Shown: positions 17,985-28,606, counted from the stretch's first letter. The stretch is DNA of 64,000 nt from Rhabdaerophilum calidifontis (GCF_008641065.1 NZ_VTRS01000002.1:62001-126000); one strand, 5' to 3'. Numbers and translations are program-made. The notes: a model not told the origin generated them from the letters alone.

Positions 17985-20225
17985 ATGGGCAAGCCGGTTG
18001 ATCCGCGCGGCGGCGAGGACAACGCCCCGATCGCGCTGCGCGAGGCGCTGGAGGAGCGCTACCTTGCCTATGCGCTCTCCACCATCATGCATCGCGCGTT
18101 GCCCGACGCGCGCGACGGGCTGAAGCCGGTTCATCGCCGCATTCTCTATGGCATGCACCTGCTCCGGCTCGATCCGGCGGCGGCGTTCAAGAAGAGCGCC
18201 AAGATCGTCGGCGACGTGATGGGCACCTTCCATCCGCATGGCGACCAGGCGATCTACGATGCGCTGGTGCGCCTCGCGCAGGATTTCGCCTCGCGCTATC
18301 CGCTCGTCGACGGCCAGGGGAATTTCGGCAATATCGACGGCGATTCCGCTGCCGCCTACCGCTATACCGAGGCGCGGATGACCGAGGTCGCGCGCCTCCT
18401 GCTCCAGGGGATCGACGAAGACGCGGTTCCGTTCCGCCCCAATTACGACGGGCTCAACGAGGAGCCGGTCGTGCTGCCCGGCGCCTTCCCGAACCTGCTC
18501 GCGAACGGCGCGCAGGGCATCGCGGTCGGCATGGCGACCTCGATCCCGCCGCACAACGCCGCCGAGCTTTGCGCCGCCGCGATCCAGTTGATCGACGATC
18601 CCGGCGCCAGTCTCGAAGCGCTGATGGCGCATGTGCCGGGGCCGGATTTCCCCACCGGCGGCCTCATCGTCGAGGCGCCGGCGAGTCTCGCCGAAACCTA
18701 TCGCACCGGGCGCGGCGCGGTGCGGCTCCGCGCGCGCTGGCATCGCGAGGAGACGGGGCGGGGCACCTATGTCGTCGTCGTCACCGAGATCCCCTATCTC
18801 GTGCAGAAGGGGCGGCTGATCGAGAAGATCGCCGAGCTGCTCAACGAGAAGAAGCTGCCGCTCCTCGCCGATATCCGCGACGAGAGCGCCGAGGATATCC
18901 GCATCGTGCTCGAACCGCGGGCGCGCAATGTCGAGCCGGAACTGCTGATGGAGGCGCTGTTCAAACTCACCGAGCTGGAGACGCGCTTCCCGGTCAACAT
19001 GAACGTGCTGATCGACGGCAAGGTGCCGAAGGTGGTCGGCCTCCAGGAGGCGTTGCGCGCCTTTCTCGATCATCGCCGCGCGGTGCTCGTCAACCGTTCG
19101 CGCTGGCGGCTCGCCAAGATCGAGGCGCGGCTCGAGATTCTCGGCGGGCTGCTCGTCGCCTTCCTCAATCTCGACGAGGTGATCCGCATCATCCGCGAGG
19201 AGGATGAGCCGAAGCCGGTGCTGATGGCGCGCTTCGCGCTGAGTGAGGTGCAGGCCAATGCCATCCTCGATACGCGCCTGCGCCAGCTCCGCCGCCTCGA
19301 GGAGATGGAGCTGCGCCGCGAGCATGAGGATCTCAGCGCCGAGAAGTCGCAGATCGAGGCGCTGCTCGCGTCCGATCCGAAGCAATGGAAGGCGGTGCGC
19401 TGGGAGATCGGCGAGGTCGCGAAGACCTTCGCCAAGGAGACCCCGCTCGGCCGCCGCCGCTCGGATTTCGGCCGCGTCACCGATGTGGCGATCGATGTCG
19501 CCGAGGCGCTGATCGAGCGCGAGCCGATCACCGTCGTCGTGACGGAGAAGGGCTGGATCCGGGCGCTCAAGGGCCACAATGTCGATCTCGCCGCCCTCCA
19601 GTTCAAGGGCGACGACGCGCTGGCCTTCGCCTTTCCCACCGAGACCACCGCCAGGATCATCCTGCTCGCGACCGACGGCAAGGCCTTCACGCTCGATGCC
19701 GCGAAGCTGCCGGGGGGGCGCGGCTTCGGCGAGCCGATCCGGCTGATGGTCGATCTCGACGCCGAGGCCGGCATCATCGCCGCCTTCCCCTTCGTGCCGG
19801 GCCAGAAGCGGCTTATCGCCGCGAAGGATGCGCGCGGCTTCGTCGTGGCGGCCGAGGATCTCCTTGCCACCACCCGCAAGGGCCGGCAGGTGCTGAATGT
19901 CGACGATGCCCGCGCCTGGATCGCGGCGCCGGTCGAGGGCGACATGGTCGCCATCGTCGGCGAGAACCGGAAACTGCTCGTCTTCCCGCTGTCGGAGGTG
20001 CCGGAAATGCCGCGCGGCAAGGGCGTGCGGCTCCAGCGCTACAAGGAGGGCGGCGTCGCGGACATCAAGACCTTCGCCGCGCAATCCGGCCTGACCTGGC
20101 AGGACAGCGCCGGCCGCACCTTCACGCTCAGGGGCGAGGAGATGCGGGATTGGCTCGGCCATCGCGCCGAAGCCGGGCGCCTGCCGCCGAAGGGATTCCC
20201 GCGCTCGAACCGCTTCACCGGCTAG
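17985..20225 (+). CDS. parC: DNA topoisomerase IV subunit A
   Basis: A 746-residue type II topoisomerase subunit that, with ParE, unlinks daughter chromosomes. The catalytic Arg126-Tyr127 lies in [13 protein letters not shown], and the N-terminal winged-helix region has [11 protein letters not shown] and [12 protein letters not shown]. The C-terminal pinwheel region is short and weakly repeated, favouring ParC over GyrA; there is no clear GyrA-box (QRRGGKG). GGGAGGG at 17973-17980 precedes the ATG at 17985. The parE partner is not in the window. Confidence 0.93.
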   Translation: MGKPVDPRGGEDNAPIALREALEERYLAYALSTIMHRALPDARDGLKPVHRRILYGMHLLRLDPAAAFKKSAKIVGDVMGTFHPHGDQAIYDALVRLAQDFASRYPLVDGQGNFGNIDGDSAAAYRYTEARMTEVARLLLQGIDEDAVPFRPNYDGLNEEPVVLPGAFPNLLANGAQGIAVGMATSIPPHNAAELCAAAIQLIDDPGASLEALMAHVPGPDFPTGGLIVEAPASLAETYRTGRGAVRLRARWHREETGRGTYVVVVTEIPYLVQKGRLIEKIAELLNEKKLPLLADIRDESAEDIRIVLEPRARNVEPELLMEALFKLTELETRFPVNMNVLIDGKVPKVVGLQEALRAFLDHRRAVLVNRSRWRLAKIEARLEILGGLLVAFLNLDEVIRIIREEDEPKPVLMARFALSEVQANAILDTRLRQLRRLEEMELRREHEDLSAEKSQIEALLASDPKQWKAVRWEIGEVAKTFAKETPLGRRRSDFGRVTDVAIDVAEALIEREPITVVVTEKGWIRALKGHNVDLAALQFKGDDALAFAFPTETTARIILLATDGKAFTLDAAKLPGGRGFGEPIRLMVDLDAEAGIIAAFPFVPGQKRLIAAKDARGFVVAAEDLLATTRKGRQVLNVDDARAWIAAPVEGDMVAIVGENRKLLVFPLSEVPEMPRGKGVRLQRYKEGGVADIKTFAAQSGLTWQDSAGRTFTLRGEEMRDWLGHRAEAGRLPPKGFPRSNRFTG

Positions 20226-20472
20226 GCTGGCGGGCGCCCGGACGATGTTCCGATCGCCGGATGCCGGCTGATCGGACGAAAATCCGACGGGCGGGAATCC
20301 GCGGCAGAAAACGTGACCCAATCGGTCCAAATTTCACCTTAGGGCGTCGGAGCTTGCGCAACAAGCCTGAAGAGCACGGCAATTCTGCAAAACACTTTCG
20401 CGAATTTTGCGCGTGCGAACGGCGTTTTTGCAACTATGTCTGAGGGCACCTTTCCCTAGCGGAGCACGTCAG

Positions 20473-21051
20473 ATGACCAAGATCGCCATCGTCTATCATT
20501 CCGGCTACGGCCATACCGCCGTCATCGCCGATGCCGTCGCGGCCGGCGCGAAGGCCGCCGGCGCGCAGGTCCACCTCGCCCGGCTCGAGAGCGCGAGCCA
20601 GGATTTCACCCCGGCGCTCGAGGCCGTCAGCGGCGCCGATGCCGTGATCTTCGGCGCTCCCACCTATATGGGCGATGTCTCGGCGCCGCTGCGCGCTTTC
20701 TTCGAGGCGTCGTCGAAGATCTGGATGGGGCAGGGCTGGAAGGACAAGCTCGCGGCCGGCTTCACCAACGGGCTGACCTTCGGTGGCAACAAGGACCACA
20801 CCCTGACCTCGATGTGGGTGCTGGCGATGCAGCACGGCATGCTCTGGACCGGGCCCGGCGTGCCGCTCGGCAACATGAACGGCAATACCAGCGCCGCGCC
20901 CGAGGCCGCGAACCGCATCGGCTCGGCGCTGGGCGTGATCGCGCAATCGGACAATGCCGCTCCGGACGTGACGCCGCCGGCCGGCGATCGGGAATTCGCG
21001 CGCCTGCTCGGCGAGCGCGTGGCAAAGCTTGCGGCCAAGCTCGCGGGCTGA
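20473..21051 (+). CDS. Flavodoxin-fold NAD(P)H:quinone oxidoreductase / FMN reductase
   Basis: A 192-residue flavoprotein. The FMN phosphate loop is seen in IVYHSGYGHTAVIADAV, a second loop in FGAPTYMGDVSAPLRAF and a third in FTNGLTFGGNKDHTL, as in the WrbA-like and NADPH-dependent FMN reductase family. It probably reduces quinones and protects against oxidative stress. Upstream there is an AT-richer segment with the inverted repeat GCAAAA (20387-20392) and TTTTGC (20405-20410), a possible operator. The frame extends upstream, but ATG 20473 gives the normal start MTKIAIVYHS. Confidence 0.87.
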   Translation: MTKIAIVYHSGYGHTAVIADAVAAGAKAAGAQVHLARLESASQDFTPALEAVSGADAVIFGAPTYMGDVSAPLRAFFEASSKIWMGQGWKDKLAAGFTNGLTFGGNKDHTLTSMWVLAMQHGMLWTGPGVPLGNMNGNTSAAPEAANRIGSALGVIAQSDNAAPDVTPPAGDREFARLLGERVAKLAAKLAG

Positions 21052-21109
21052 GCGCCCGCGGGCCGCGCGGGCCGGATGGGCGCTGTCCATCCGGCCTGCA
21101 TGCCTGCCC

Positions 21110-21190
21110 TTGAATCGAAACCTGAGCGGGTTGAAGTTGAATCGGATTCTCCGCGGCCCGGTATTGAATCGGATTCTGAGCGGCAACGAC
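21110..21190. repeat. Three tandem 27-bp repeats
   Basis: Units start at 21110, 21137 and 21164, exactly 27 bases apart, and each opens with TTGAATCG. Units 2 and 3 share TTGAATCGGATTCT exactly; units 1 and 3 also share TGAGCGG at the same offset. A fourth, isolated TTGAATCGG occurs at 21214. They lie between the convergent quinone reductase and bpt genes. Confidence 0.8.
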
Positions 21191-21312
21191 CTCCATCACA
21201 ACCCGAACCGCGCTTGAATCGGCAGGCGAGATAATGGGGCTTGCGGGGAGTCGGAATCCCGATGAAACTCTTTCGATTTCAGATCGATGCAGCCGAAAGG
21301 TGAATCGGAATC
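21112..21312. promoter_or_regulatory. Cluster of ten GANTC (CcrM-type) methylation sites
   Basis: GANTC sites start at 21112, 21139, 21145, 21166, 21172, 21216, 21248, 21254, 21302 and 21308. Eight of the ten form four pairs with the exact layout GANTC-G-GANTC. At this base composition about one site per 330 bases is expected. GANTC is the target of CcrM in most alphaproteobacteria. Position between convergent gene ends argues against a simple promoter role. Confidence 0.65.
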
Positions 21313-21317
21313 ACCTT
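21297..21317 (-). terminator. Hairpin just past the bpt stop codon
   Basis: AAGGTGA (21297-21303) pairs perfectly with TCACCTT (21311-21317) around a 7-base loop that contains part of a paired GANTC site. It begins 8 bases beyond the bpt stop, so it may be a weak terminator for bpt; the following T tract on that strand is only three bases. Confidence 0.4.
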
Positions 21318-21324
21318 CTGAGCT

Positions 21325-22062
21325 TCAGCGTTCGACCCGCTCCCAGGCGATCATGCCGAGCCGCTCCTGCGGCAGGAAGCGTGCCTTGTAATCCATCTTG
21401 CGCGAGCCCTCGACCCAATAGCCGAGATAGAGATGCGGCAGCCCGGAGGCGCGCGTCTTGCGGATATGGTCGAGGATCATGAAGGTTCCGAGCGAACGCT
21501 CCGAAAGATCGGGATCGTAGAAGGAATAGACCATCGAGAGCCCGTCGGAGAGCAGGTCCGTCAGCGCGATGCCGACGAGTTCCGATGTTTCGTCGGGCCG
21601 GCGCCGCGGGCGGCGATATTCGACGAGCCGCGTCTCGACATGCGTGTCCTCGATCATCGCGGCATAATCGAGCACGCTCATATCGGCCATGCCGCCATCG
21701 GTGTGGCGCCGGTGGAGATAGCGGCGGAAGAGCCCGTATTGCTCGGCGGTCGGCTGCGCGGGGATCATCCGCGCGCTCAGATCGGCATTGGCGGCGAGGA
21801 TCCGGCGGAAGCCGCGCGTCTCGACGAAGTCGCGGACCAGAACCCGCACCGAGACGCAGGCGCGGCAATGCTCGCAGGCCGGCCGGTAGGCGATCGACTG
21901 GCTGCGCCGGAACCCGCCCTGGGTCAGGATCTCGTTGAGCTGCACCGCCCTGCGGCCGACGAGATGGGTGAAGACCTTCCGCTCCTGCCGCCCGGGCAGG
22001 TAGGGGCAGGGCGATGGCGCGGTGAGGAAGAATTGCGGCGTGTCGCGCGGCTGTTCGGTCAT
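21325..22062 (-). CDS. bpt: Aspartate/glutamate leucyltransferase (Bpt)
   Basis: A 245-residue aminoacyl-tRNA-protein transferase that adds leucine to proteins with N-terminal Asp or Glu, marking them for ClpSA degradation through the N-degron pathway. The N-terminal cysteine cluster is present: Cys19 in [10 protein letters not shown] and Cys63, Cys66 and Cys69 in [10 protein letters not shown]. The C-terminal GNAT-like part shows [23 protein letters not shown] and [18 protein letters not shown], all highly conserved. The start [20 protein letters not shown] is standard; the open upstream extension is not needed. Confidence 0.95.
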   Translation of the reverse strand: MTEQPRDTPQFFLTAPSPCPYLPGRQERKVFTHLVGRRAVQLNEILTQGGFRRSQSIAYRPACEHCRACVSVRVLVRDFVETRGFRRILAANADLSARMIPAQPTAEQYGLFRRYLHRRHTDGGMADMSVLDYAAMIEDTHVETRLVEYRRPRRRPDETSELVGIALTDLLSDGLSMVYSFYDPDLSERSLGTFMILDHIRKTRASGLPHLYLGYWVEGSRKMDYKARFLPQERLGMIAWERVER

Positions 22063-22236
22063 GCCTGGTGGTTCGTCCTGGCTGGCTCGTTTCCGTCCGT
22101 CGGAATGCCGATCCTCAGCGCAATGTGGTTCGCGGCGATTGTCGCGCAAGGCTCGGCCCGTCGCAAGCCGCATCCCGGCATTCACTGCGAAACCGTGGCG
22201 ACCGCGGCGGGCGACCGGATCGGTTCGGAGAATGCG

Positions 22237-23490
22237 CTAGCCGCGCGGCACCAGCGCGCCGTTGGCGTCGATCCGCTGCGGAGAGAAGCCGTCGGCCTCG
22301 AGTGCCGCGAGGATCTCGGCGGCATGGGTGCCGCTGCGGGTCTCGATCGTCACGTCGAGCGAGACGCCCTTGGCGGGGATCGAGAGAAAGGTGCGGCGAT
22401 GCATCACCTCGAGGATATTGGCATCGAGTTCGCCGAGCCGGGTCGCGACATGGCCGAGGAAGCCGGGCCGGTCCTCGCCGGTCAGGCGGAAGGAGACGAT
22501 GCGCTCGCGCCGTTCGAGTTCGCGCACCATGATCGAGGCGAGGATGCGGGCGTCGATATTGCCGCCGCAGAGCACGAGCCCCACCCGCCGCCCCCTGAAC
22601 CGCGCCGGCTCGTGCAGCAGCGCCGCGAGCCCGGCGGCGCCCGCGCCCTCGGCCATGGCGCGCTGCTGCGTCGCGAAGGCATCCACCGCCTGCTCGACCG
22701 CGCTCTCCGGCACGAGCAGGCAGGCCGAGACGAGCGCGCGCACCACCGGCAGCGTCAGCGCGCCGACATGCTTGACCGCGATGCCCTCGGCGAGGGTCGG
22801 CCCGCCGATCGGGAGCGTCTGGCCGGTCAGCGCGTTGTGGAAGGAGGGATAGCGCTCGACCTCGACGCCGATGATCTCGATCTCCGGGCGCAAGGCCTTG
22901 ACGGCGATGGCATTGCCCGCGATCAGCCCGCCGCCGCCCATCGGCAGCACCATCATGTCGAGTTCGGGGTTGTCCTCCAGCATTTCGAGCGCGATCGTGC
23001 CCTGGCCGGCGATCACGTCCGGGTCGTCGTAGGGATGGACGAGGACGAGCCCCTCATCGGCGATCATGCGCTCGACCCGCGCCTGCGATTCCGCGAGCGT
23101 CACGCCGTCGAGGATGACGCGGGCGCCGAACCGGGCGGTGTTCTCCACCTTCACGTAGGGCGTGCCGACCGGCATGACGATCGTGGCGGGAATGCCGAGG
23201 CGCTGGGCGTTGTAGGCCACCGCCTGCGCGTGGTTGCCGGCGGACATCGCGATCACGCCGCGCCGCCGCGCCGCTTCCGGCAGCCGCGCGAGCTTCACAT
23301 AGGCGCCCCGCTCCTTGAACGAGCCGGTCACCTGCATGGTCTCGAACTTCACATGGCATTCCGCGCCGGTCAGCGCCGAAAGCCGCGGCGACGGCAGGAA
23401 GGGCGTGCGCACCACCTTGCCGGCAAGCAGCGCGGCCGCGGCCCGGATCGCCGCGAGATCGGGAGCCGCGCGTGAGGGAGCATCCGTCAT
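22237..23490 (-). CDS. ilvA: Threonine ammonia-lyase (threonine dehydratase) with ACT domain
   Basis: A 417-residue PLP enzyme that converts threonine to 2-oxobutanoate and ammonia for isoleucine synthesis. The PLP lysine is Lys59 in TGSFKERGAY, with SAGNHAQAVA and the glycine loop PMGGGGLIAGNA. A single ACT-like domain covers about residues 330-417 (RPGFLGHVATRLGELDANI). The single shorter ACT region resembles the TdcB-like/IlvA2 form rather than long two-ACT IlvA, so it may be catabolic or less sensitive to isoleucine. It starts 57 bases before the hemB stop on the same strand. Confidence 0.92.
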   Translation of the reverse strand: MTDAPSRAAPDLAAIRAAAALLAGKVVRTPFLPSPRLSALTGAECHVKFETMQVTGSFKERGAYVKLARLPEAARRRGVIAMSAGNHAQAVAYNAQRLGIPATIVMPVGTPYVKVENTARFGARVILDGVTLAESQARVERMIADEGLVLVHPYDDPDVIAGQGTIALEMLEDNPELDMMVLPMGGGGLIAGNAIAVKALRPEIEIIGVEVERYPSFHNALTGQTLPIGGPTLAEGIAVKHVGALTLPVVRALVSACLLVPESAVEQAVDAFATQQRAMAEGAGAAGLAALLHEPARFRGRRVGLVLCGGNIDARILASIMVRELERRERIVSFRLTGEDRPGFLGHVATRLGELDANILEVMHRRTFLSIPAKGVSLDVTIETRSGTHAAEILAALEADGFSPQRIDANGALVPRG

Positions 23491-23546
23491 CGTCAGACCT
23501 TTCGTTGCGCACCGTCGGCATGGCGCGCCGGCCGCCGGGCATGGGC

Positions 23547-24677
<1,131 letters not shown>

Positions 24678-24713
24678 CTACCGCCTCTGCCGGTGAAGGA
24701 TGCGAGGGCCGCC

Positions 24714-25775
24714 GTGACCGAAGCTGACGCCGATATCCGCATCGAGACGCGCGGGGCGCTTGGCCTCGCGACGCTGACCCGGCCGCAGGCGCTCAACGCG
24801 CTCAACGACGGCATGGTCGACGCCCTTGCCGGCGCGCTCGATCGCTGGATCGCCGATGACGCGGTGCGTGCCATCGCCGTGCGCTCCGGCGGCGGCCGCG
24901 CCTTCTCGGCCGGTGGCGACATCCGGCTGATGCATGACCTCGGCCGCGCCGGGCGCCAGGCCGAATCGCTGGCCTTCTGGCATCGCGAATACCGCCTCAA
25001 CGCCCGCATCCACACCTGCCCGAAGCCCTATCTTGCGCTGATCGACGGCATCGTGATGGGGGGCGGTGTCGGCATCTCGCTGCACGGCGCGTTGCGGCTC
25101 GCCGGGCCGGATTACCTCTTCGCGATGCCGGAGGTGGGGATCGGCTTCTTCCCCGATGTCGGCGCGACCTACGCGCTGCCGCGCCTGCCGGGCGCGACAG
25201 GCATGTATCTCGCCCTGACCGGCACGCGAATCCGCCGCGCCGATGCCGTGTGGCTCGGTCTTGCGACGCATGCCGTTCCGGCGGGATGCGAGGCCGCGAT
25301 CCTCGATGCGCTTGCCGCCGGCGAGGACGCGGCGGCCGTCGCCGCACGCTTCGCCGAGCCGGCCGGCCCGGCGCCGATCGCCGCGCTCGAGGACCGGATC
25401 AACGCCTATTTCTCGGGCGGGAGCCTCGGCGAGATCCTGGAGCGGCTCGAGGCGGCCGCCGGAGCCGATCCTTTCGCGGCCGAGACGCTCGCCGGCATGC
25501 GCACCCGTTCGCCGACCAGCATGGCGATCGCCTTCGAGCAGATGCGGCGGGGCGGGGGGCTCGATTTCGCCGAGGCGATGCGCACCGAGTTCCGCATCGT
25601 CAGCCGCGTCGCCCATGGCCATGATTTCTACGAGGGGGTCCGGGCGCTGCTCATCGACAAGGACAACGCGCCGCGCTGGCAGCCCGCCACCGTCGCGGCG
25701 CTCGATCCGGCGGTCATCGCCGCGCATTTCGCGCCGCTGCCGGTCGATCTCGACCTCGCGGGAACGGGCGTCTGA
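24714..25775 (+). CDS. Enoyl-CoA hydratase/isomerase family protein, 3-hydroxyisobutyryl-CoA hydrolase-like
   Basis: A 353-residue crotonase-superfamily protein. The oxyanion loop residues are seen in RAFSAGGDIRLMHD and DGIVMGGGVGISLHG, and the length, PEVGIGFFPDVGATY and the C-terminal helical part match 3-hydroxyisobutyryl-CoA hydrolases of valine breakdown. A GTG at 24714 follows GAGGG at 24704-24708; a second GTG at 24693 is in frame without a good site. The stop overlaps the next start (TGATGG). The exact substrate could differ from 3-hydroxyisobutyryl-CoA. Confidence 0.85.
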   Translation: MTEADADIRIETRGALGLATLTRPQALNALNDGMVDALAGALDRWIADDAVRAIAVRSGGGRAFSAGGDIRLMHDLGRAGRQAESLAFWHREYRLNARIHTCPKPYLALIDGIVMGGGVGISLHGALRLAGPDYLFAMPEVGIGFFPDVGATYALPRLPGATGMYLALTGTRIRRADAVWLGLATHAVPAGCEAAILDALAAGEDAAAVAARFAEPAGPAPIAALEDRINAYFSGGSLGEILERLEAAAGADPFAAETLAGMRTRSPTSMAIAFEQMRRGGGLDFAEAMRTEFRIVSRVAHGHDFYEGVRALLIDKDNAPRWQPATVAALDPAVIAAHFAPLPVDLDLAGTGV

Positions 25776-26266
25776 TGGCCGAGGCGGCCTCCTCCCGGGG
25801 CAGGGCGCCGGAGCGGCGCGGCGCCACGACCGACCTCATCATCGAGCCCGGCAGCCAGGACGAACCGCCGATCGGCGTCGAGATCCGCAATCCCGGCATC
25901 CGCTGGGATCTGATGCTCGTCATCTTCCTGCGGCTCATCGCGGCGGTCTGGCTGCTGAAGGGGCTCAGCTTCTGGGCGCTGATCCTGGGGCTCGGCGACG
26001 TGCCCTTCCCGGAAGAGCCGCGCCTGCGCCAGGCGCTGATCATCGGCTTCGCGCTGGTCGATTGCGCGGCGGGCGTGGGGATGTGGCTGCTCTCGCCCTG
26101 GGGCAAGAGCCTCTGGGTCTTCGCCGTGGTGTTCGAGATCGCGATCGGCGGGAGTGGGTTCGGCAACGCGGTGGGGCTCACCGCGCTGACGGGCTCGTTG
26201 CTGGCGCTGTTCTTCTTTTTCGTCCTGTCCTTCGCCGTGCGTTCGCGCCATCGCGGGCGGTTCTGA
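25775..26266 (+). CDS. Small integral membrane protein of unknown function
   Basis: A 163-residue protein with an N-terminal polar region of about 45 residues and four hydrophobic helices (around 50-70, 85-108, 112-130 and 135-155). It ends RSRHRGRF, a basic cytoplasmic tail. No catalytic motif is visible. Its start overlaps the preceding crotonase gene by one base, so it is co-translated with it, but no functional link is evident. It resembles a small uncharacterised membrane family found in Hyphomicrobiales. Confidence 0.75.
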   Translation: MAEAASSRGRAPERRGATTDLIIEPGSQDEPPIGVEIRNPGIRWDLMLVIFLRLIAAVWLLKGLSFWALILGLGDVPFPEEPRLRQALIIGFALVDCAAGVGMWLLSPWGKSLWVFAVVFEIAIGGSGFGNAVGLTALTGSLLALFFFFVLSFAVRSRHRGRF

Positions 26267-26356
26267 TCCGGGCATCGTCAAGGGATTGTTTCCGGCTGCG
26301 GTAAACAGGTTCTTTGATTCAGATTTCACAAACTTACGAAAATGTGTCTGTAAAGC

Positions 26357-26378
26357 TTCATTCACTTCAAAGAATGAA
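26357..26378. promoter_or_regulatory. Inverted repeat upstream of ldtR, candidate MarR-type operator
   Basis: A perfect 7-bp inverted repeat TTCATTC (26357-26363) and GAATGAA (26372-26378) with an 8-base spacer lies in the AT-rich 223-base gap before ldtR. Its dimension suits a winged-helix MarR dimer, and MarR genes commonly regulate themselves. Assignment to LdtR is inference. Confidence 0.5.
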
Positions 26379-26489
26379 CGGCTAATTTACGCTGGAATTT
26401 AAATTCATCTTCATGGCCGTGACGTATGTTTGCCTCATAAGACGAGGACGTGCTCAAGCATGCCTCAAAGCAAAACGGGGTAAGGTGTC

Positions 26490-27002
26490 ATGAACAACGC
26501 GAATGTTGCGCGTCAGCACGAGAATGCGCCCGAGGCCGAGAAGGCTGTGCGCCCGCTTTATCTGGAATCGCTCGCGCTGGTGGAGCGTCTCCATCGTCGG
26601 CTGCTCGACGTGATCAAGGACGAATTCGACCGCCGCGGCCGCAGCGACGTCAACTCGGTTCAGGCGCTGCTGCTCTACAATATCGGCGACAACGACGTGA
26701 CGGCGAGCGAATTGCGCACCCGCGGCTATTATCTCGGCTCGAACGTCTCCTACAACGTCAAGAAGCTCGTCGAACTCGGCTATCTCTCCCATCAGCGCAG
26801 CCGCGTCGACCGCCGCTCGGTCCGCATCCGCCTCGCGCCGAAAGGGCAGGAGGTGCACGAGATCGTGGCGAAGCTCTATGACAAGCATATCCGCACCGTC
26901 GAGCAGATCGGCGGCATCTCGGCCCATGATTTTGAAACGCTCAACCAGGCGCTGCTGCGTCTCGACCGCTTCTGGACGGACCAGATCCGCTACAGGCTCT
27001 GA
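26490..27002 (+). CDS. ldtR: MarR-family transcriptional regulator LdtR
   Basis: A 170-residue winged-helix regulator. The core has SVQALLLYNIGDNDVTASEL, then GYYLGSNVSYNVKKLVELGYL (recognition helix) and the wing SRVDRRSVRIRL. This is the LdtR family, described in Liberibacter asiaticus and Sinorhizobium as a regulator of an L,D-transpeptidase gene and of osmotic stress tolerance. The transpeptidase gene follows 258 bases downstream here too. The 5' gap is markedly AT-rich compared with its neighbours and contains a candidate operator. Confidence 0.92.
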   Translation: MNNANVARQHENAPEAEKAVRPLYLESLALVERLHRRLLDVIKDEFDRRGRSDVNSVQALLLYNIGDNDVTASELRTRGYYLGSNVSYNVKKLVELGYLSHQRSRVDRRSVRIRLAPKGQEVHEIVAKLYDKHIRTVEQIGGISAHDFETLNQALLRLDRFWTDQIRYRL

Positions 27003-27195
27003 GGGAAGCGCCGCCGCGAACAGGCCCGCCCCCGCGCGCCGGAACCCCGGCCCGCCCGGCGGCATTCCGGCGCGAATTCCGCTCAACTCGGCGTGATGGA
27101 CGCGCCTTCCGCGTGCATCGCCACAAATTTGCCGGAGAACCTCGCCTTGGTCGCATGGAGCGATGCGCGCGGAATCGGTTGCGCTCATCAAGGGT

Positions 27196-27211
27196 TAATC
27201 GGTAGCGATTA
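27196..27211. promoter_or_regulatory. Inverted repeat upstream of the L,D-transpeptidase gene
   Basis: TAATCG (27196-27201) and CGATTA (27206-27211) form a perfect 6-bp inverted repeat with a 4-base spacer, ending 49 bases before the ldtP ATG. It could be an operator or overlap the promoter; it does not share obvious sequence with the repeat upstream of ldtR. Confidence 0.35.
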
Positions 27212-27260
27212 GGCAGGGCGGGCGTGGCGCGCGCCCGCGCGAGGGAACGGGGCATTCGGA

Positions 27261-28565
27261 ATGGTGGGGCACGATCGGTTCAAGGCGTCGGCAGGGTTCG
27301 ACCGGCGCAATTTCCTGATCCGGACCTTCGGAACCCTCGCCGGGCTCGGAATCCTGCCGGCCGCCGCGCAGCAGCAGGGCAGCCTCGTCGGCGGCCAGGC
27401 CGAATGGGCGCAGAGCTACGATGTCGGCGCGCAGAAGAGCCGCACCATCGAGACGGCGACGCCGATCCTTTCCTCCGCCACGCTCCAGGCCACCGAAGGC
27501 GCGATCCGCGTCTATCAGGAACTCGTCGCGCGTGGCGGTCATCCGCCCCTTCCCGCCGACCAGCGCCTGAAGCTCGGCACCCGTCACCCGAACGTCCAGG
27601 CCCTGCGCGAGCGGCTGATCGCGCTCGGCGATCTGTCGCCGAATGTCGGGCGCGGGCCGGTCTTCGATTCCTATGTCGACGCGGCGGTGCGTCGCTATCA
27701 GGCCCGCCACGGACTGACGCCGACCGGCGTCGTCGGCGCGCAGACCTTCGCCGCGCTCAACACGCCGGCCGATGTCCGGCTGCGTCAGCTCGAGATCAAT
27801 CTCGTGCGGCTGAAATCCTATTCCGGCAATCTCGGCCACCGCCATGTGACGACCAATATCCCGGCCGCCTATATCGAGACGGTGGAGGGCGGCGTGGTGC
27901 AGACCCGCCATGTCGCCGGCGTCGGCAAGGTCGACCGGCAATCACCGATCATGACGGCGAAGATCCTCGACGTGAATTTCAACCCGACCTGGACCGTGCC
28001 GGCCTCGATCATCCGTAAGGATCTCATCCCGCTGATGCGGAAGAACCCGAACTACCTGACGGAACAGAAGATCCGCATCATCAACCGGCAGGGCCAGGAA
28101 GTTCAGCCGCAGGCCGTCAACTGGAATTCCGACGAGGCGACGCAGTACATGTTCCGCCAGGACCCGGGCGGCGAGTTCAACTCCCTCGGGTTCGTGCGGA
28201 TCAATATCGCCAATCCGCATGGCGTCTACATGCACGATACACCGGCGAAGGGCATTTTCGGCGACGATTACCGCTTCGTCTCCTCAGGCTGCGTGCGCGT
28301 TCAGAATGTTCGCGACTACATCTACTGGATCCTCAAGGACAACCCGCAATGGACGCGCGACGCGATCGACGCGGCCATGCGTTCCGGCCAGCGGATTGAC
28401 GCGCGGCCGGCGGAACCGATTCCGGTCTATTGGGTCTACATCACCGCCTGGGGCACGCCGGAAGGTGTCATCCAGTTCCGCGACGACATCTACGGCAAGG
28501 ACGGGTTCGGCCCCGGCGCCGTGACCCAGGCGCTGCGCGACGGCGACGACCGCCCGACCGAATGA
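27261..28565 (+). CDS. ldtP: L,D-transpeptidase (YkuD) with peptidoglycan-binding domain
   Basis: A 434-residue periplasmic cell-wall enzyme that forms 3-3 cross-links or attaches proteins to peptidoglycan. The N terminus (FDRRNFLIRTFGTLAGLG) resembles a twin-arginine signal with cleavage near AAAQQ. A peptidoglycan-binding domain lies around 105-175 (HPNVQALRERLIALGDL, then YQARHGLTPTGVVG). The YkuD catalytic motif is HDTPAKGIF followed by SSGCVRV, with the active Cys near residue 344. Homologues are targets of LdtR, whose gene is just upstream. The name ldtP is by synteny with the Liberibacter pair. Confidence 0.9.
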   Translation: MVGHDRFKASAGFDRRNFLIRTFGTLAGLGILPAAAQQQGSLVGGQAEWAQSYDVGAQKSRTIETATPILSSATLQATEGAIRVYQELVARGGHPPLPADQRLKLGTRHPNVQALRERLIALGDLSPNVGRGPVFDSYVDAAVRRYQARHGLTPTGVVGAQTFAALNTPADVRLRQLEINLVRLKSYSGNLGHRHVTTNIPAAYIETVEGGVVQTRHVAGVGKVDRQSPIMTAKILDVNFNPTWTVPASIIRKDLIPLMRKNPNYLTEQKIRIINRQGQEVQPQAVNWNSDEATQYMFRQDPGGEFNSLGFVRINIANPHGVYMHDTPAKGIFGDDYRFVSSGCVRVQNVRDYIYWILKDNPQWTRDAIDAAMRSGQRIDARPAEPIPVYWVYITAWGTPEGVIQFRDDIYGKDGFGPGAVTQALRDGDDRPTE

Positions 28566-28606
28566 GCAGACATATCGCCGGCAGCGCGGATCGTTGCCGT
28601 CAGGAT

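Noticed and set aside
16002-20330. A 1442-codon open frame on the minus strand opposite era, recO and parC.
   Set aside because: It is antisense to genes with complete family motifs, contains no recognisable domain and has the His/Asp/Arg-rich composition of shadow frames in GC-rich DNA.
21110-21190. Possible CRISPR array because of three evenly spaced repeats.
   Set aside because: Units are contiguous 27-mers that diverge along their length, with no constant-repeat/unique-spacer structure and no cas genes in the window.
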